A stretch of 64,000 nucleotides of DNA from Vreelandella jeotgali Hwa (GTDB lineage: Bacteria > Pseudomonadota > Gammaproteobacteria > Pseudomonadales > Halomonadaceae): contig NZ_AMQY01000014.1 in NCBI RefSeq assembly GCF_000334215.1, positions 1-64,000 of the forward strand. Reading direction: 5' to 3'. The notes under the pieces were generated by a model, which had not been told where the DNA came from, made no database searches, and saw nothing but the letters and a program-made list of their open reading frames with translations. Made by a program: the position numbers and the translations under genes. Positions 49,868 to 63,723 of the stretch are shown piece by piece. Position 1 is the stretch's first letter, and each line of letters starts with the position of its first letter.

Positions 49868-51829
49868 GTGACATTGTTACGACTCGAACAGCTACAGCTG
49901 GCTTACGGTACCCATGTCCTGTTGGACCATGCGGATCTGACCATCGAAAAAGGCGAGCGTCTGGCGCTGGTAGGGCGTAACGGCACGGGCAAGTCAACGC
50001 TGTTGAAGCTGGTGGCCGGAGAGAACCAGGCCGACGACGGCAACATCTGGCGCGCGCCGGGGCTGAAAGTCGGCGTACTCTCCCAGACGCTGCCGGAATC
50101 GTCGGGCATGACGATTTTTGACATGGTCGCCCAGGGCCTGCCGGAAGCCGGCGAGCTGCTGTCGGAATATCATCATCTGATTACCGCCGCCGACCCCGAC
50201 ATGGACCGCATGGCCACGCTGCATACCCGTATCGAGGCGATTGACGGCTGGTCGTTCCATCACCGCATCGACGTGATTCTGACGCGCCTGGGGCTGCCGC
50301 CCGATGCTGACATGAACGCCCTTTCCGGCGGCTGGCGCCGGCGGGTCGCGCTGGCTCGCGCGCTGGTGGCCGACCCCGATCTGCTGCTGCTTGATGAGCC
50401 CACCAACCACCTGGACCTGGACACCATCGCCTGGCTGGAAGAGCAGCTGCTGGCCTTTAACGGCGCGGTGCTGCTGATTACCCACGACCGGGCCTTTCTG
50501 TCGCGTCTGGCGACCCACATCCTTGAACTTGACCGCGGCAAGCTGGAGCGCTACCCAGGCAACTACGAGGCCTATCAGGCGCGCAAGGAGCACGAGCTGG
50601 AAGTGGAAGCCCGGGAGAACGCCGAGTTTGATAAAAAGCTCGCCCAGGAAGAAGCCTGGATACGCCAGGGCATCAAGGCGCGGCGCACTCGTAACGAGGG
50701 GCGCGTGCGGGCACTGCAGCAGATGCGCGCGGAACGCGGACAGCGTCGCGAGCGCCAGGGAACGGCAAACCTGAGCGTGGACCGCGGAGAACGCACCGGC
50801 AAGCGGGTCATGGAGCTTGACCGCGTGAGCCACGGCTATGGCGACGATACCCTGATTGATGATTTCAGCCTGGAAGTCCAGCGCGGTGACCGTATCGGCT
50901 TTCTGGGGCGTAACGGCGCGGGCAAAACCACGCTGCTCAAGATCATGCTCGGCGAGCTTGAACCCGATTCGGGCAGCGTTCGAGGAGGCACCAACCTCAA
51001 CGTGGCGTATTTTGACCAGCTGCGCGCCGGGCTTGACCCCGAGGAAACCGTCTACAACAACGTCGCCCAGGGCAGCGACCGCGTCACGGTCGGCGGCAGG
51101 GACCGCCATGTGATGAGCTACCTGCAGGATTTCCTCTTTACCCCCGAGCGGGTGCGCCAGCCGGTCAGGGCGCTGTCCGGCGGCGAGTCCAATCGCCTGC
51201 TGTTGGCCAGGCTGTTCACCCAGCCGGCCAACGTCCTGGTGCTGGACGAGCCCACCAACGATCTGGACATGGAAACCCTGGAGCTTTTGGAAGAGCTGCT
51301 GCTGGACTTTGACGGCACGCTGCTGCTGGTATCCCACGACCGGACCTTCATGGATAACGTGGTGACCAGCGTGCTGGCGTTTGAAGGCGAAGGCCAGGTG
51401 CGCGAATACGTCGGCGGCTACACCGACTGGGTACGCCAGGGCGGCAAGCTGCCCCCGGCGCCCTGGGAGGGAGCCGCCCGCCAGCAGGCCGAGCCGGTCG
51501 CGGAGCCGGGCTCGGCGGCATCCGCCGATGGGCCGGCGGCGAAGAAGTCGGCGGCCAACACCGCTCAAAGCGGCAAGGCGGGCAACAGGCAGTCGTCCAG
51601 ACTGACGTATAAACTCCGGCTCGAGCTGGAAGGCCTGCCGGCCGAAATCGAGCGCCTGGAAGAACAGGTGGCCGAGCTGGAAGAAGCCGCGGGGGACCCG
51701 GCGTTTTATCAGCAGAACGCTGATGAAGTGGCGGCCGGACTGACGGCGCTAAGCGAAGCCCAGCAAACGCTGGAAACGCGCATGGAGCGCTGGATGGAGC
51801 TTGAGGCGATGGCCGAAGGCGAGTCGTAG
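49868..51829 (+). CDS. uup: ABC-F ATPase Uup
   Basis: Uup is a soluble ABC-F ATPase linked to ribosome function and transposon precise-excision phenotypes. Two ABC domains are seen: Walker A GRNGTGKST and GRNGAGKTT, signatures LSGGW and LSGGE, and LLLDEPTNHLDL and VLDEPTNDLDM. The Uup-specific linker IRQGIKARRTRNEGRVRAL lies between them. The C-terminal 130 residues are a linker plus coiled coil, typical of Uup. The GTG at 49868 with AAGGAG eight bases upstream gives 653 residues; the reading upstream of it is only the tandem repeat. Confidence 0.95.
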   Translation: MTLLRLEQLQLAYGTHVLLDHADLTIEKGERLALVGRNGTGKSTLLKLVAGENQADDGNIWRAPGLKVGVLSQTLPESSGMTIFDMVAQGLPEAGELLSEYHHLITAADPDMDRMATLHTRIEAIDGWSFHHRIDVILTRLGLPPDADMNALSGGWRRRVALARALVADPDLLLLDEPTNHLDLDTIAWLEEQLLAFNGAVLLITHDRAFLSRLATHILELDRGKLERYPGNYEAYQARKEHELEVEARENAEFDKKLAQEEAWIRQGIKARRTRNEGRVRALQQMRAERGQRRERQGTANLSVDRGERTGKRVMELDRVSHGYGDDTLIDDFSLEVQRGDRIGFLGRNGAGKTTLLKIMLGELEPDSGSVRGGTNLNVAYFDQLRAGLDPEETVYNNVAQGSDRVTVGGRDRHVMSYLQDFLFTPERVRQPVRALSGGESNRLLLARLFTQPANVLVLDEPTNDLDMETLELLEELLLDFDGTLLLVSHDRTFMDNVVTSVLAFEGEGQVREYVGGYTDWVRQGGKLPPAPWEGAARQQAEPVAEPGSAASADGPAAKKSAANTAQSGKAGNRQSSRLTYKLRLELEGLPAEIERLEEQVAELEEAAGDPAFYQQNADEVAAGLTALSEAQQTLETRMERWMELEAMAEGES

Positions 51830-51884
51830 CGCTGAAGACAGGCAGGGGGTGGCGCAAGATCGGGCAAGGCAATTATCCATCAAC

Positions 51885-51909
51885 AAAAGGCGCCCACGGG
51901 GCGCCTTTG
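51885..51909. terminator. Bidirectional terminator between uup and the usp gene
   Basis: A perfect ten-base stem AAAGGCGCCC / GGGCGCCTTT with a 3-nt loop has A and T tracts on its two sides, in the convergent gap. Confidence 0.88.
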
Positions 51910-51928
51910 GGACGGGGTCTGTCAGCGG

Positions 51929-52381
51929 CTATTCGTCGCTTTCCTCGCCTTTCTGCCCGACGCGCACCGCCAGGACATCGCACTGGGCGCCGTGCAGTAC
52001 GCCGGTGGACGTGGAGCCCAGCAGCAGGGCAAAGCCGTGGCGCCCGTGGGATCCCACCACGATCAGGTCCACATCGTTATCGGCGGCAAAGCGATGAATT
52101 TCGGTATCCGGCATGCCCACCACGACGTGCTGGTTGTCATCGGACACATGCGGTGAGGCAATCTCTCCCAGGCGTTTTTTCGCGTGGTCATCCAGCTGGT
52201 CCTGAATGCTGGTCAGGTCCATGGGGATATCACCGCCGTAGGCAAAGCCCAGCGGCTCCAGGGTGTGCATGATCGAGATGCTGGCATGATCGTTGCGTTC
52301 GGCAATAACCATGGCGCGTTCGAGCACCTTGTGCGAATCCTTGGTCAGGTCGACCGCCACCAGAATATGGTTGTAGCTCAT
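51929..52381 (-). CDS. Universal stress protein (UspA family)
   Basis: The 150-residue product starts with the UspA hallmark MSYNHILVAVDLTKDS and has a single Usp domain. The ATP-loop-like segment GSHGRHGFALLLGSTS is present but one residue short of the G-2x-G-9x-G(S/T) spacing, so nucleotide binding is uncertain. Usp proteins are induced by starvation and osmotic or other stress. It appears monocistronic. Confidence 0.9.
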   Translation of the reverse strand: MSYNHILVAVDLTKDSHKVLERAMVIAERNDHASISIMHTLEPLGFAYGGDIPMDLTSIQDQLDDHAKKRLGEIASPHVSDDNQHVVVGMPDTEIHRFAADNDVDLIVVGSHGRHGFALLLGSTSTGVLHGAQCDVLAVRVGQKGEESDE

Positions 52382-52684
52382 GTGTCCCTCCGCGGTGGTG
52401 AATGCGTGATGCGTGACAGGTAATGTTACCGGGATCGGTACGCGCGTGTGTGCGCCAAGTCAAGGTGTTGCCCGAGCCCCCGGGCAAAAGCCGGTAGGCG
52501 GGATTCCGTGGCCCCGGGGCGCACAAGCCGCTGCAAGCCGGTGTGGAAACCTGCCTTCGAGAATGCCGGGGAAAGTGCCCCCGGGCAAGTCCATCAGGCG
52601 CCACTTTAGGCCGGGTGGCGCGATTTCACAACGGCTGGCGCTGGTGACCCGCGCGCCGGCCGCCGCGGTTGGAGAAGCGAGACA
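52382..52684. other. Gene-free region between usp and the 52685 gene
   Basis: No gene is seen. On the minus strand TTGACT (near 52459-52464) may be the -35 of the usp promoter. The short palindrome GGTAA-TG-TTACC lies at 52420-52431. A GCGCCAC / GTGGCGC hairpin near 52599-52622 precedes the plus-strand gene. Confidence 0.4.
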
Positions 52685-53215
52685 ATGGAGTGGTTGATCA
52701 TTATCGGGATCATGTTCACGGCGATGTCGCCGGTCATGTGGCTCAAGCCGACCCGGGGGCAGCGCCGGCACAGTCGTTTACGCCGTATGGCGCTGGACAA
52801 GGGGGTCAATATCGTCAGCCGGGAAGCGCCGCTGCACCTGACCAAAGAGCGGATGCCGGCGTATCGCCTGGGCTACCCCGGCGATCAGCCCGGGCCGGAT
52901 TTCATGCTGGTGCGTGACGCCGTGGCGAGCGCTGCGCTGGATCGTTTTATTCCCGGGTGGCGCTTTCGCGTGGCGCCCTTGCGGCCCCTGCCGGACGCCG
53001 CGCGGCAGCGGCTCGAAGAGCTGGCAACCGGATTGCCGGACGATGCGCTGGTGGTGCAGTCCAGCGAAGTGGCGCTCACGCTATGGTGGTGGGAGTCGGG
53101 TACGGCCGAGGGCTTTGCGCCCTGTATCGAGACCGCGGAAGCGCTGCGCGACAGCCTGAAAGGGCATGCCGACCGCCCGGGCGCCGGGCCTCTGGCCGTG
53201 CCCGGATCGCGTTAG
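52685..53215 (+). CDS. Membrane-anchored protein of unknown function, 176 aa
   Basis: The protein has one N-terminal hydrophobic helix (about residues 2-20, EWLIIIGIMFTAMSPVMWL), then a basic stretch (RGQRRHSRLRRMALDKGV) that places the rest in the cytoplasm by the positive-inside rule. The soluble part has no motif I recognise. GGAGAAGCGAG lies upstream of the ATG. The last four bases overlap the convergent MarR-family gene. Confidence 0.8.
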   Translation: MEWLIIIGIMFTAMSPVMWLKPTRGQRRHSRLRRMALDKGVNIVSREAPLHLTKERMPAYRLGYPGDQPGPDFMLVRDAVASAALDRFIPGWRFRVAPLRPLPDAARQRLEELATGLPDDALVVQSSEVALTLWWWESGTAEGFAPCIETAEALRDSLKGHADRPGAGPLAVPGSR

Positions 53216-53667
53216 CTGTCGGTCTGGCGGGGCGTATCGCGCTCCTGCAGCGCCAGGCCGTTGCTTTCGATAACCGCCAGCCAGCGATCCAGCTGCGCGG
53301 TGTCCTCGTCGCTGAGGCCGTCGAGCATTTCCTGACGGGCGTCATCCGCCACGCGGCCGATTTTTTCCAGTAGCGGCATGGCCTCGTCGGTCAGATAAAG
53401 ACGCTTGGTACGCCGGTCGCTTTCACAGGCCCGGCGTTCTATCAGCCCCTGTTCTTCCAGCTGGCCCAGGGTGCGCACCAGCGACGGTGCCTCAACGCCA
53501 ATGGCGCGCGCCAGGTCGCACTGTGGCTGCCCGTCGCCCATGCGCCAGAGGTGGTAGAGCGTGACCCAGCGGGTTTGAGTCAGGCCCAGGGGAGCCAGAC
53601 GCCGATCCAGAATCGAACGCCAGAGATGGGGAAGGCGGGCAATGCGAAAACCGAGTGACGTCGCCAT
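53212..53667 (-). CDS. MarR/SlyA-family transcriptional regulator
   Basis: The 151-residue winged-helix protein matches SlyA-type MarR proteins: LGFRIARLPHLWRSILDRRL, TQTRWVTLYHLW, and the DNA-recognition and wing segment SLVRTLGQLEEQGLIERRAC followed by ESDRRTKRLYLT. Such dimers usually repress stress, efflux or aromatic genes. It is divergent from fadB, with about 296 bp between starts. Whether it controls fadBA is unknown. Confidence 0.9.
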   Translation of the reverse strand: MATSLGFRIARLPHLWRSILDRRLAPLGLTQTRWVTLYHLWRMGDGQPQCDLARAIGVEAPSLVRTLGQLEEQGLIERRACESDRRTKRLYLTDEAMPLLEKIGRVADDARQEMLDGLSDEDTAQLDRWLAVIESNGLALQERDTPRQTDS

Positions 53668-53828
53668 GAGTGTCGAACTACCTGAAGAAAACGAGATGGT
53701 GAAATTGTCAACGCGCGGATGGCGTAATGCAACAGAAACCCGGGATCGGTTGGCGATTCGGTACCGGGGAGGGCTTGACGTGGTTGGCTATCTCGACCAG
53801 AGTCAAGCTATCAAACGGTCGTATGAAT

Positions 53829-53857
53829 ATGACCCGTTTTGTAGCGGGTGTTATAAC
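53829..53857 (+). promoter_or_regulatory. Predicted fadBA promoter
   Basis: ATGACC (53829-53834) and TATAAC (53852-53857) are spaced by exactly 17 bp, giving a start near 53864, 100 bp before fadB. Confidence 0.55.
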
Positions 53858-53937
53858 CTGCTTTCTGACTGGCTTTTGTCGCCGGTTGCTGGAACGACCT
53901 GCATGATCCGTTTTACAGCGATCGGTTTTATGACCTG
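53829..53937 (+). repeat. Imperfect 32-35 nt direct repeats before fadB
   Basis: The copy at 53829-53861 and the copy at 53903-53937 share ATGAYCCGTTTT, AGCG and TTATRACCTG, with a 3-nt insertion in the second. The first copy covers the predicted promoter. This could be a duplicated operator or a relic of local duplication. The rest of the 53668-53963 gap shows nothing I can name. Confidence 0.6.
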
Positions 53938-53963
53938 TATCACGACTTTGTGGAGCGGCGCGG

Positions 53964-57322
<3,359 letters not shown>

Positions 57323-57488
57323 CGCCTGGCGCCGGCGGCAATAACGCCGCTACCCATGCCGGCGTCAAACCGACGAGCCCCGCCAGCGCATCTTGCCGCC
57401 GGCGGGGCTTGCCGTTACGGTAACCGATAAGCCTGACGGACGCCGGCAAACGGCGCCGTCGAGATGATGCGACTGCAAGGAGGTTGAG

Positions 57489-57965
57489 ATGGCATTTGCC
57501 CCGTCAGATCTGGAAGTCACCAGCACGGCGTTTGAACATCACCGTGACATTCCCGCCCGGTACTCCGGTGAAGGCGACGACGCCTCGCCGGCGCTGGCCT
57601 GGCAGAACCCGCCCGAAGGCACTCAGGGGTTTGCGGTCATCTGTCACGATCCGGATGCCCCGCTGATCCAGCACGGTACCTACGGCTTTGTACACTGGAC
57701 GCTTTACAACCTGCCGGCCGATACGCTGTCGCTCGAAGAAAATACCCGGCTGGGTACGGCGGGGCAGAACGACGCCGGTGGTACCGGCTACAAGGGCCCC
57801 ATGCCCCCGGAAGGTCACGGCAAGCACCACTATTACTTCTGGGTGCTGGCGCTGGACTGCCAGACCTCGCTGCCCGACGGCCTGAGCCTGGTCGAGCTGT
57901 TGAAGGAAGTCGAGCCCCATCTGCTGGGCATGAGCCGGCTGATCGGCACCTATAAGCGCGATTAG
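57489..57965 (+). CDS. YbhB/YbcL family (PEBP-like) protein
   Basis: The 158-residue protein belongs to the phosphatidylethanolamine-binding or Raf-kinase-inhibitor-like fold. Visible family motifs are CHDPDAPL, FVHWTLYNLP and the YKGPMPPEGHGKHHYYFWV segment. Bacterial members have no settled function. The ATG at 57489 has AAGGAGG six bases upstream. It stands between fadBA and the suf operon, with gaps of about 165 and 265 bp, so it is probably transcribed alone. Confidence 0.9.
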   Translation: MAFAPSDLEVTSTAFEHHRDIPARYSGEGDDASPALAWQNPPEGTQGFAVICHDPDAPLIQHGTYGFVHWTLYNLPADTLSLEENTRLGTAGQNDAGGTGYKGPMPPEGHGKHHYYFWVLALDCQTSLPDGLSLVELLKEVEPHLLGMSRLIGTYKRD

Positions 57966-58064
57966 CGTCCTGCCCCCGCTGGGATAGAGTCCACTACCCT
58001 CGAAACTCGGGTCCTGAAGCCCGTCGGCACTCGGCGTCGGCGGACTTTTTTGTGAGCAACAAGT

Positions 58065-58083
58065 GAAAATGATTGTCGTTTAT
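58065..58083 (+). promoter_or_regulatory. Fur-box-like site upstream of the suf operon
   Basis: GAAAATGATTGTCGTTTAT matches the 19-bp Fur consensus GATAATGATAATCATTATC at 12 positions, including the AATGAT core. It lies 165 bp upstream of the regulator start codon. Iron repression of suf is well known in other bacteria. Confidence 0.5.
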
Positions 58084-58160
58084 GTATGTAAATGCGTCGA
58101 ACATGCGTGGATGTGAGCATGAAATCCACGGGTTTGGCCGCAAGGCTTCACAACGCCTGC

Positions 58161-58185
58161 ATAGAGGACTAAAATGGTACCCAAT
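58161..58185 (+). promoter_or_regulatory. IscR-type half-site upstream of the Fe-S regulator
   Basis: ATAGAGGACTAAAATGG reproduces the left half of the IscR type 1 site (ATA, GACT, purine, three A/T, pyrimidine), while the right half is degenerate. It is 46 bp before the start of an IscR-like regulator gene, suggesting autoregulation. Confidence 0.45.
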
Positions 58186-58230
58186 TCGAGGCCGGCTGAG
58201 TCAGGCCGACGCCGGCAAGGGGAGAACGCT

Positions 58231-58695
58231 ATGCTCAAGCTTTCGCGGCTGACCGACTACGCCGCCGTGGTCATGGCGCAGATTGCGCGATATCCGGACA
58301 GGCCTCACGCCGCTGCCGACCTGGCGGCCGACGTTCAGCTGCCGTCGCCCACGGTACGCAAGACGCTCAAGATGCTGGTGCGCGCCGGCCTGCTGACGTC
58401 GCTGCGCGGTGCCCAGGGCGGCTACCAGCTGGCACGGCCGGCGTCGCGCATTACCGCCGCCGAGATCATCGCGGCCATCGAGGGGCCGGTCGCCATGACC
58501 GAATGCAGCCAGGCCGAAGGCGACTGTGAGCTGGCGGATACCTGCGGCGTGGCCGACAACTGGCAGCGAGTGTCGCTGGCGATTCGTACCCTGCTGGAGA
58601 GCGTGACGCTGGCGCACCTGGCCGATACGGCACCGCTCAAGATGCCGGTAAGCCTGCCTATTCAAAGTATCAGTCTATCGGCGGCCACGGCGTAA
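58231..58695 (+). CDS. SUF system Fe-S cluster assembly regulator (Rrf2/IscR family)
   Basis: The 154-residue Rrf2-type winged-helix protein senses Fe-S status and heads the operon. The DNA-binding part is [20 protein letters not shown] through [20 protein letters not shown]. The cluster ligands C92, C99 and C105 ([14 protein letters not shown]) are spaced like those of IscR. The ATG at 58231 has AAGGGGAG upstream; an ATG at 58174 adds 19 non-family residues. It lies 64 bp before sufB. Confidence 0.93.
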   Translation: MLKLSRLTDYAAVVMAQIARYPDRPHAAADLAADVQLPSPTVRKTLKMLVRAGLLTSLRGAQGGYQLARPASRITAAEIIAAIEGPVAMTECSQAEGDCELADTCGVADNWQRVSLAIRTLLESVTLAHLADTAPLKMPVSLPIQSISLSAATA

Positions 58696-58759
58696 GCCGC
58701 CTCCCATTACGTATCCGGCGAGCAGGCCTCGCCGCCCAATTGCCCGGAGGGTATCACCA

Positions 58760-60202
<1,443 letters not shown>

Positions 60203-60246
60203 TAGGCCGCGGGCCCTGCCCGCCATGATTGTTCACCGTCCACGTT

Positions 60247-60270
60247 ATTTGTTTGGTAATTTGCTTGGTA
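60247..60270 (+). repeat. 12-nt tandem duplication in the sufB-sufC gap
   Basis: ATTTGTTTGGTA is followed directly by ATTTGCTTGGTA (11 of 12 identical), just before the sufC ribosome site AAAAGG. Confidence 0.85.
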
Positions 60271-60282
60271 AAAGGTATCCAC

Positions 60283-61032
60283 ATGCTCGAAGTTAACGAT
60301 CTGCACGTCACGGTTGAGGGAAACGAGATTCTCAAGGGTCTTACGCTGACCATCAACGCCGGCGAAGTTCACGCCATCATGGGCCCCAACGGCGCGGGCA
60401 AGTCCACACTGTCCGCCGTTATTGCGGGCAAGGACGGCTATGAAGTGACCCAGGGCACGATTCATTACGATGGCCAGGACGTGCTGGAGATGGAGATCGA
60501 GGACCGCGCCCGGGCCGGCCTGCTGCTGGGCTTTCAATACCCGGTGGAAATCCCCGGGGTGAAAAACGTCTATTTGCTCAAGGCGGCGCTCAACGCACAG
60601 CGCGCCGCTCGCGGTGAGGACGAGATCCCCGCGCCGGAGTTCATGAAGCTGATCAAGGAGCAGATCGCCTACATGAAAATGGACGCCAGCTTTCTCCAGC
60701 GCGCGGTGAACGAAGGCTTCTCCGGCGGCGAGAAAAAGCGCAACGAAATCCTGCAGATGCTGGTGCTGAAGCCGCGCCTGGCGATGCTCGACGAAATCGA
60801 CTCGGGGCTCGACATCGACGCCATGCGCGTTGTCGCCGCCGGCGTCAACAGCCTGCGTAACGACGACCGCGCCATTCTGCTGGTGACCCACTACCAGCGC
60901 CTGCTCGACTATGTGGTGCCCGACCACGTGCATGTTCTGGTCGACGGCCGGATCGTCAAGAGCGGCGACGCCGAACTGGCCCGCCAGCTGGAAGCCCACG
61001 GCTATGAAGGGATCGAGGAGTCAGCGGCATGA
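60283..61032 (+). CDS. sufC: Fe-S cluster assembly ATPase SufC
   Basis: SufC is the ABC-type ATPase of the SufBCD scaffold. The 249-residue protein has Walker [10 protein letters not shown], the signature [12 protein letters not shown], Walker [13 protein letters not shown] and the switch histidine in LLVTHYQR. The ATG at 60283 with AAAAGG upstream gives the family length; the reading upstream of it consists of the 12-nt duplication and is rejected. The stop overlaps sufD (ATGA). Confidence 0.96.
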   Translation: MLEVNDLHVTVEGNEILKGLTLTINAGEVHAIMGPNGAGKSTLSAVIAGKDGYEVTQGTIHYDGQDVLEMEIEDRARAGLLLGFQYPVEIPGVKNVYLLKAALNAQRAARGEDEIPAPEFMKLIKEQIAYMKMDASFLQRAVNEGFSGGEKKRNEILQMLVLKPRLAMLDEIDSGLDIDAMRVVAAGVNSLRNDDRAILLVTHYQRLLDYVVPDHVHVLVDGRIVKSGDAELARQLEAHGYEGIEESAA

Positions 61033-62372
61033 GCGATACGCAAACTTTTCTGGACACTCTCAAGGCCAGGGACAGCCGGCGTGGTTCGGAACCCACCTGG
61101 ATTGCCGCGCGCCGTCAGGCCGGCGCTGCCCGCTTTGAAGCGATGGGGTTTCCCACCCTTCGCGATGAAGAGTGGAAATATACCAACGTGCGCAGCATCG
61201 CTCAGGGCAACTTTGCCCTGGCCGATAACGCCGACTTTTCGCCGGCCAGCGCGGCGGCGCTGACGCTGCCGATCGAGGCTCACCGCCTGACCTTTGTCGA
61301 CGGCGTGTTTGCTCCCGCGCTGTCCGAGCTGGAAAACCTGCCCGACGGGGTCCAGGTGCTGCCGCTTTCGCGGGCGCTGGAGGATAACCACGAAGCCGTG
61401 GGCGGCCCGCTGGGCCGGCTCACCGGCGTGGAGTTTTCGCCTTTTGCCGCGCTCAATACCGCCTTTATGGAAGAGGGCGCGGTGATCCGCCTGGACAGAG
61501 GCTGCGTGGTGGAAAAGCCCATCGTGCTGCAGTTTCTCTCCCGGGAAAACGCCGAGCCGACCATGTGCCACCCGCGCGTGCTGGTCGAGGCCGGCGGGCG
61601 CAGCGAGGCGACGCTCATCGAGCACCACGCCGGGCAAGAGGGCGCCGGCAACCTGACCAACGTTGTCGCCGAGCTGTTCCTCGGACGCGGTGCCATTTTC
61701 ACGCACTACAAGCTTCAGGAAGCACCGCTGGGCGACTACCACATCGCCAGTATTCATGTGGAGCAGGAGCGCGACAGCCGCTACGTGTCGCATAACCTCG
61801 ACCTGGGCGGCGCGCTGGTGCGCAACGACCTGATTAGCGATCTGGAAGGGAAGGGCGCTGAAACCGTATTCAACGGGCTCTTCTTTGGCCAGGGGCGTCA
61901 GCATGTGGATAACCACACCAAGGTGAACCACAACGCGCCGCTGACGTTCTCCAACGAGAATTACAAGGGTATTCTCGATGACCGCGCCCGCGGCGTGTTC
62001 AACGGCCGTGTCTATGTCAAGCGCGACAGCCAGCAGATCGAGGGCTTTCAGAGCAACCAGAACCTGCTGCTCTCCGATCGGGCGCATATTGACGCCAAGC
62101 CCGAGCTCGAGATTTACGCTGACGACGTCAAGTGTTCCCACGGCACCACCACCGGCCAGCTGGACGAAGAGGCCATCTTTGTCCTGCGCACCCGCGGGCT
62201 GGACGAGCAAACCGCTCGGGGGCTGTTGACCCTGGCTTTCGCCGGTGAAGTGCTGGAAAACGTCACCCAGGATGCCATTGCCGAGCGTGTCGAGCTGGCG
62301 GTTGCCGGTAAACTGCCCGAGCGCTTTAACGTGGCCGGACTGGTTGAAACCTCCACGGCGCTGAACGACTGA
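61029..62372 (+). CDS. sufD: Fe-S cluster assembly protein SufD
   Basis: SufD is the SufB paralogue completing the SufBC2D complex. The 447-residue protein starts with an N-terminal helical region containing [13 protein letters not shown]. It continues into the beta-helix core with [36 protein letters not shown] and [19 protein letters not shown]. It is translationally coupled to sufC. Confidence 0.95.
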   Translation: MSDTQTFLDTLKARDSRRGSEPTWIAARRQAGAARFEAMGFPTLRDEEWKYTNVRSIAQGNFALADNADFSPASAAALTLPIEAHRLTFVDGVFAPALSELENLPDGVQVLPLSRALEDNHEAVGGPLGRLTGVEFSPFAALNTAFMEEGAVIRLDRGCVVEKPIVLQFLSRENAEPTMCHPRVLVEAGGRSEATLIEHHAGQEGAGNLTNVVAELFLGRGAIFTHYKLQEAPLGDYHIASIHVEQERDSRYVSHNLDLGGALVRNDLISDLEGKGAETVFNGLFFGQGRQHVDNHTKVNHNAPLTFSNENYKGILDDRARGVFNGRVYVKRDSQQIEGFQSNQNLLLSDRAHIDAKPELEIYADDVKCSHGTTTGQLDEEAIFVLRTRGLDEQTARGLLTLAFAGEVLENVTQDAIAERVELAVAGKLPERFNVAGLVETSTALND

Positions 62373-62446
62373 CCCGTGATTCCGGCAACGTACGCCCGGG
62401 GCTCGGCACGCCGGCGCACCGGCTGAATGTCATAAAGGAGTGCTTC

Positions 62447-63715
62447 ATGTCTCATACCGCTGCCGAGCCGTTGTCAGCTGCGGCGTCAAGCAAGCCACCG
62501 TTTGACCTGACGCGGCTGCGTGGCGACTTCCCCGTACTGGAACGCCAGGTGCACGGCAAGGCGCTGGTATATCTGGATAACGCGGCCACCAGCCAGACCC
62601 CGCAGCCAGTGATCGACGTGTTCAACGACTATTACAGTCGTTACAACGCCAACATTCACCGCGGTCTGCATACCCTGGCCGATGAGGCTACCGCTGCCTT
62701 TGAAGGCACCCGGGAAAGCGTACGCGGTTTTTTGAACGCCCCGGATGCCCGCCAGGTGGTTTTTACCCGGGGCACCACCGAGGCCATCAACCTGGTGGCC
62801 AACAGCTGGGGGCGCGCCAATCTGGCTCCCGGCGACGAAGTGCTGGTGTCGATGCTGGAGCACCATTCCAACATCGTGCCCTGGCAGCTGCTGGCCCGGG
62901 AAATCGGCTTTACGCTCAGGGTGATCCCGGTCGACGATAACGGCGCGCTGGATATGGCCGCCTACCGCACACTGCTCAACGAGCGTACCCGGCTGGTGGC
63001 GGTCAATCATGTTTCCAACGCGTTTGGCACTGTCAATCCCGTGGCCGACATGGCGGCGGCGGCGCATCGGGCCGGGGCGCTGATTCTGGTGGACGGCGCT
63101 CAGGCCGTTCCCCACCAGCCGGTGGACGTTCAGGCGCTGGATGCCGACTTCTACGCGTTTTCCGGGCACAAGGTTTACGGCCCCACGGGCGTGGGCGTGC
63201 TTTACGGCAAGCGCGAACTGCTGGAAGCCATGCCTCCGTGGCAGGGCGGCGGTGAAATGATCGCCACCGTCTCGTTTGCCGGCTCGACCTTTGCCGAGGT
63301 GCCGCACAAGTTCGAGGCCGGCACGCCGGCCATTGCCGAGGTGATCGCGCTGGGGCGCGCGCTGGAATGGGTGCAGAGCGTGGGCCTGGCGGCCATTGGC
63401 CAGTGGGAGCAAACGCTTCTCGCGCATGCTACCTCGGGCCTTGAAGAGATCGATGGCATGCGGATTCTGGGCACGGCACCGGGCAAGGCCGGTGTGCTGT
63501 CGTTTGTGGTCGACGGTGCCCATGCCCAGGATATCGGCCTGCTGATTGACCAGCTGGGGGTGGCGATTCGCACCGGCCATCATTGCGCTCAGCCGCTGCT
63601 GCACCATTTTGGCGTGGAAGCGACCTGCCGGGCGTCCTTTGCGGCGTATAATACCCTGGAAGAAGTGGATACACTGATTGCCGCGCTTGACCGCGTTATC
63701 GGCATGCTACGTTAA
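62447..63715 (+). CDS. sufS: Cysteine desulfurase SufS
   Basis: SufS is the PLP enzyme that takes sulfur from cysteine to feed the SufBCD scaffold. The 422-residue group II desulfurase has NAATSQTP, HRGLHTLA, EHHSNIVPWQ, the PLP-lysine segment FSGHKVYGPTG and the active-site cysteine in RTGHHCAQPLL. AAGGAG precedes the ATG. The first 20 residues are a low-complexity Ala/Ser extension. No sufE is visible before the window ends. Confidence 0.96.
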   Translation: MSHTAAEPLSAAASSKPPFDLTRLRGDFPVLERQVHGKALVYLDNAATSQTPQPVIDVFNDYYSRYNANIHRGLHTLADEATAAFEGTRESVRGFLNAPDARQVVFTRGTTEAINLVANSWGRANLAPGDEVLVSMLEHHSNIVPWQLLAREIGFTLRVIPVDDNGALDMAAYRTLLNERTRLVAVNHVSNAFGTVNPVADMAAAAHRAGALILVDGAQAVPHQPVDVQALDADFYAFSGHKVYGPTGVGVLYGKRELLEAMPPWQGGGEMIATVSFAGSTFAEVPHKFEAGTPAIAEVIALGRALEWVQSVGLAAIGQWEQTLLAHATSGLEEIDGMRILGTAPGKAGVLSFVVDGAHAQDIGLLIDQLGVAIRTGHHCAQPLLHHFGVEATCRASFAAYNTLEEVDTLIAALDRVIGMLR

Positions 63716-63723
63716 GGAACGCT

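Noticed and set aside
57375-57413. Stem GCCCCGCC / GGCGGGGC after fadA as terminator
   Set aside because: No T-run follows on either strand. I could not call it an intrinsic terminator.
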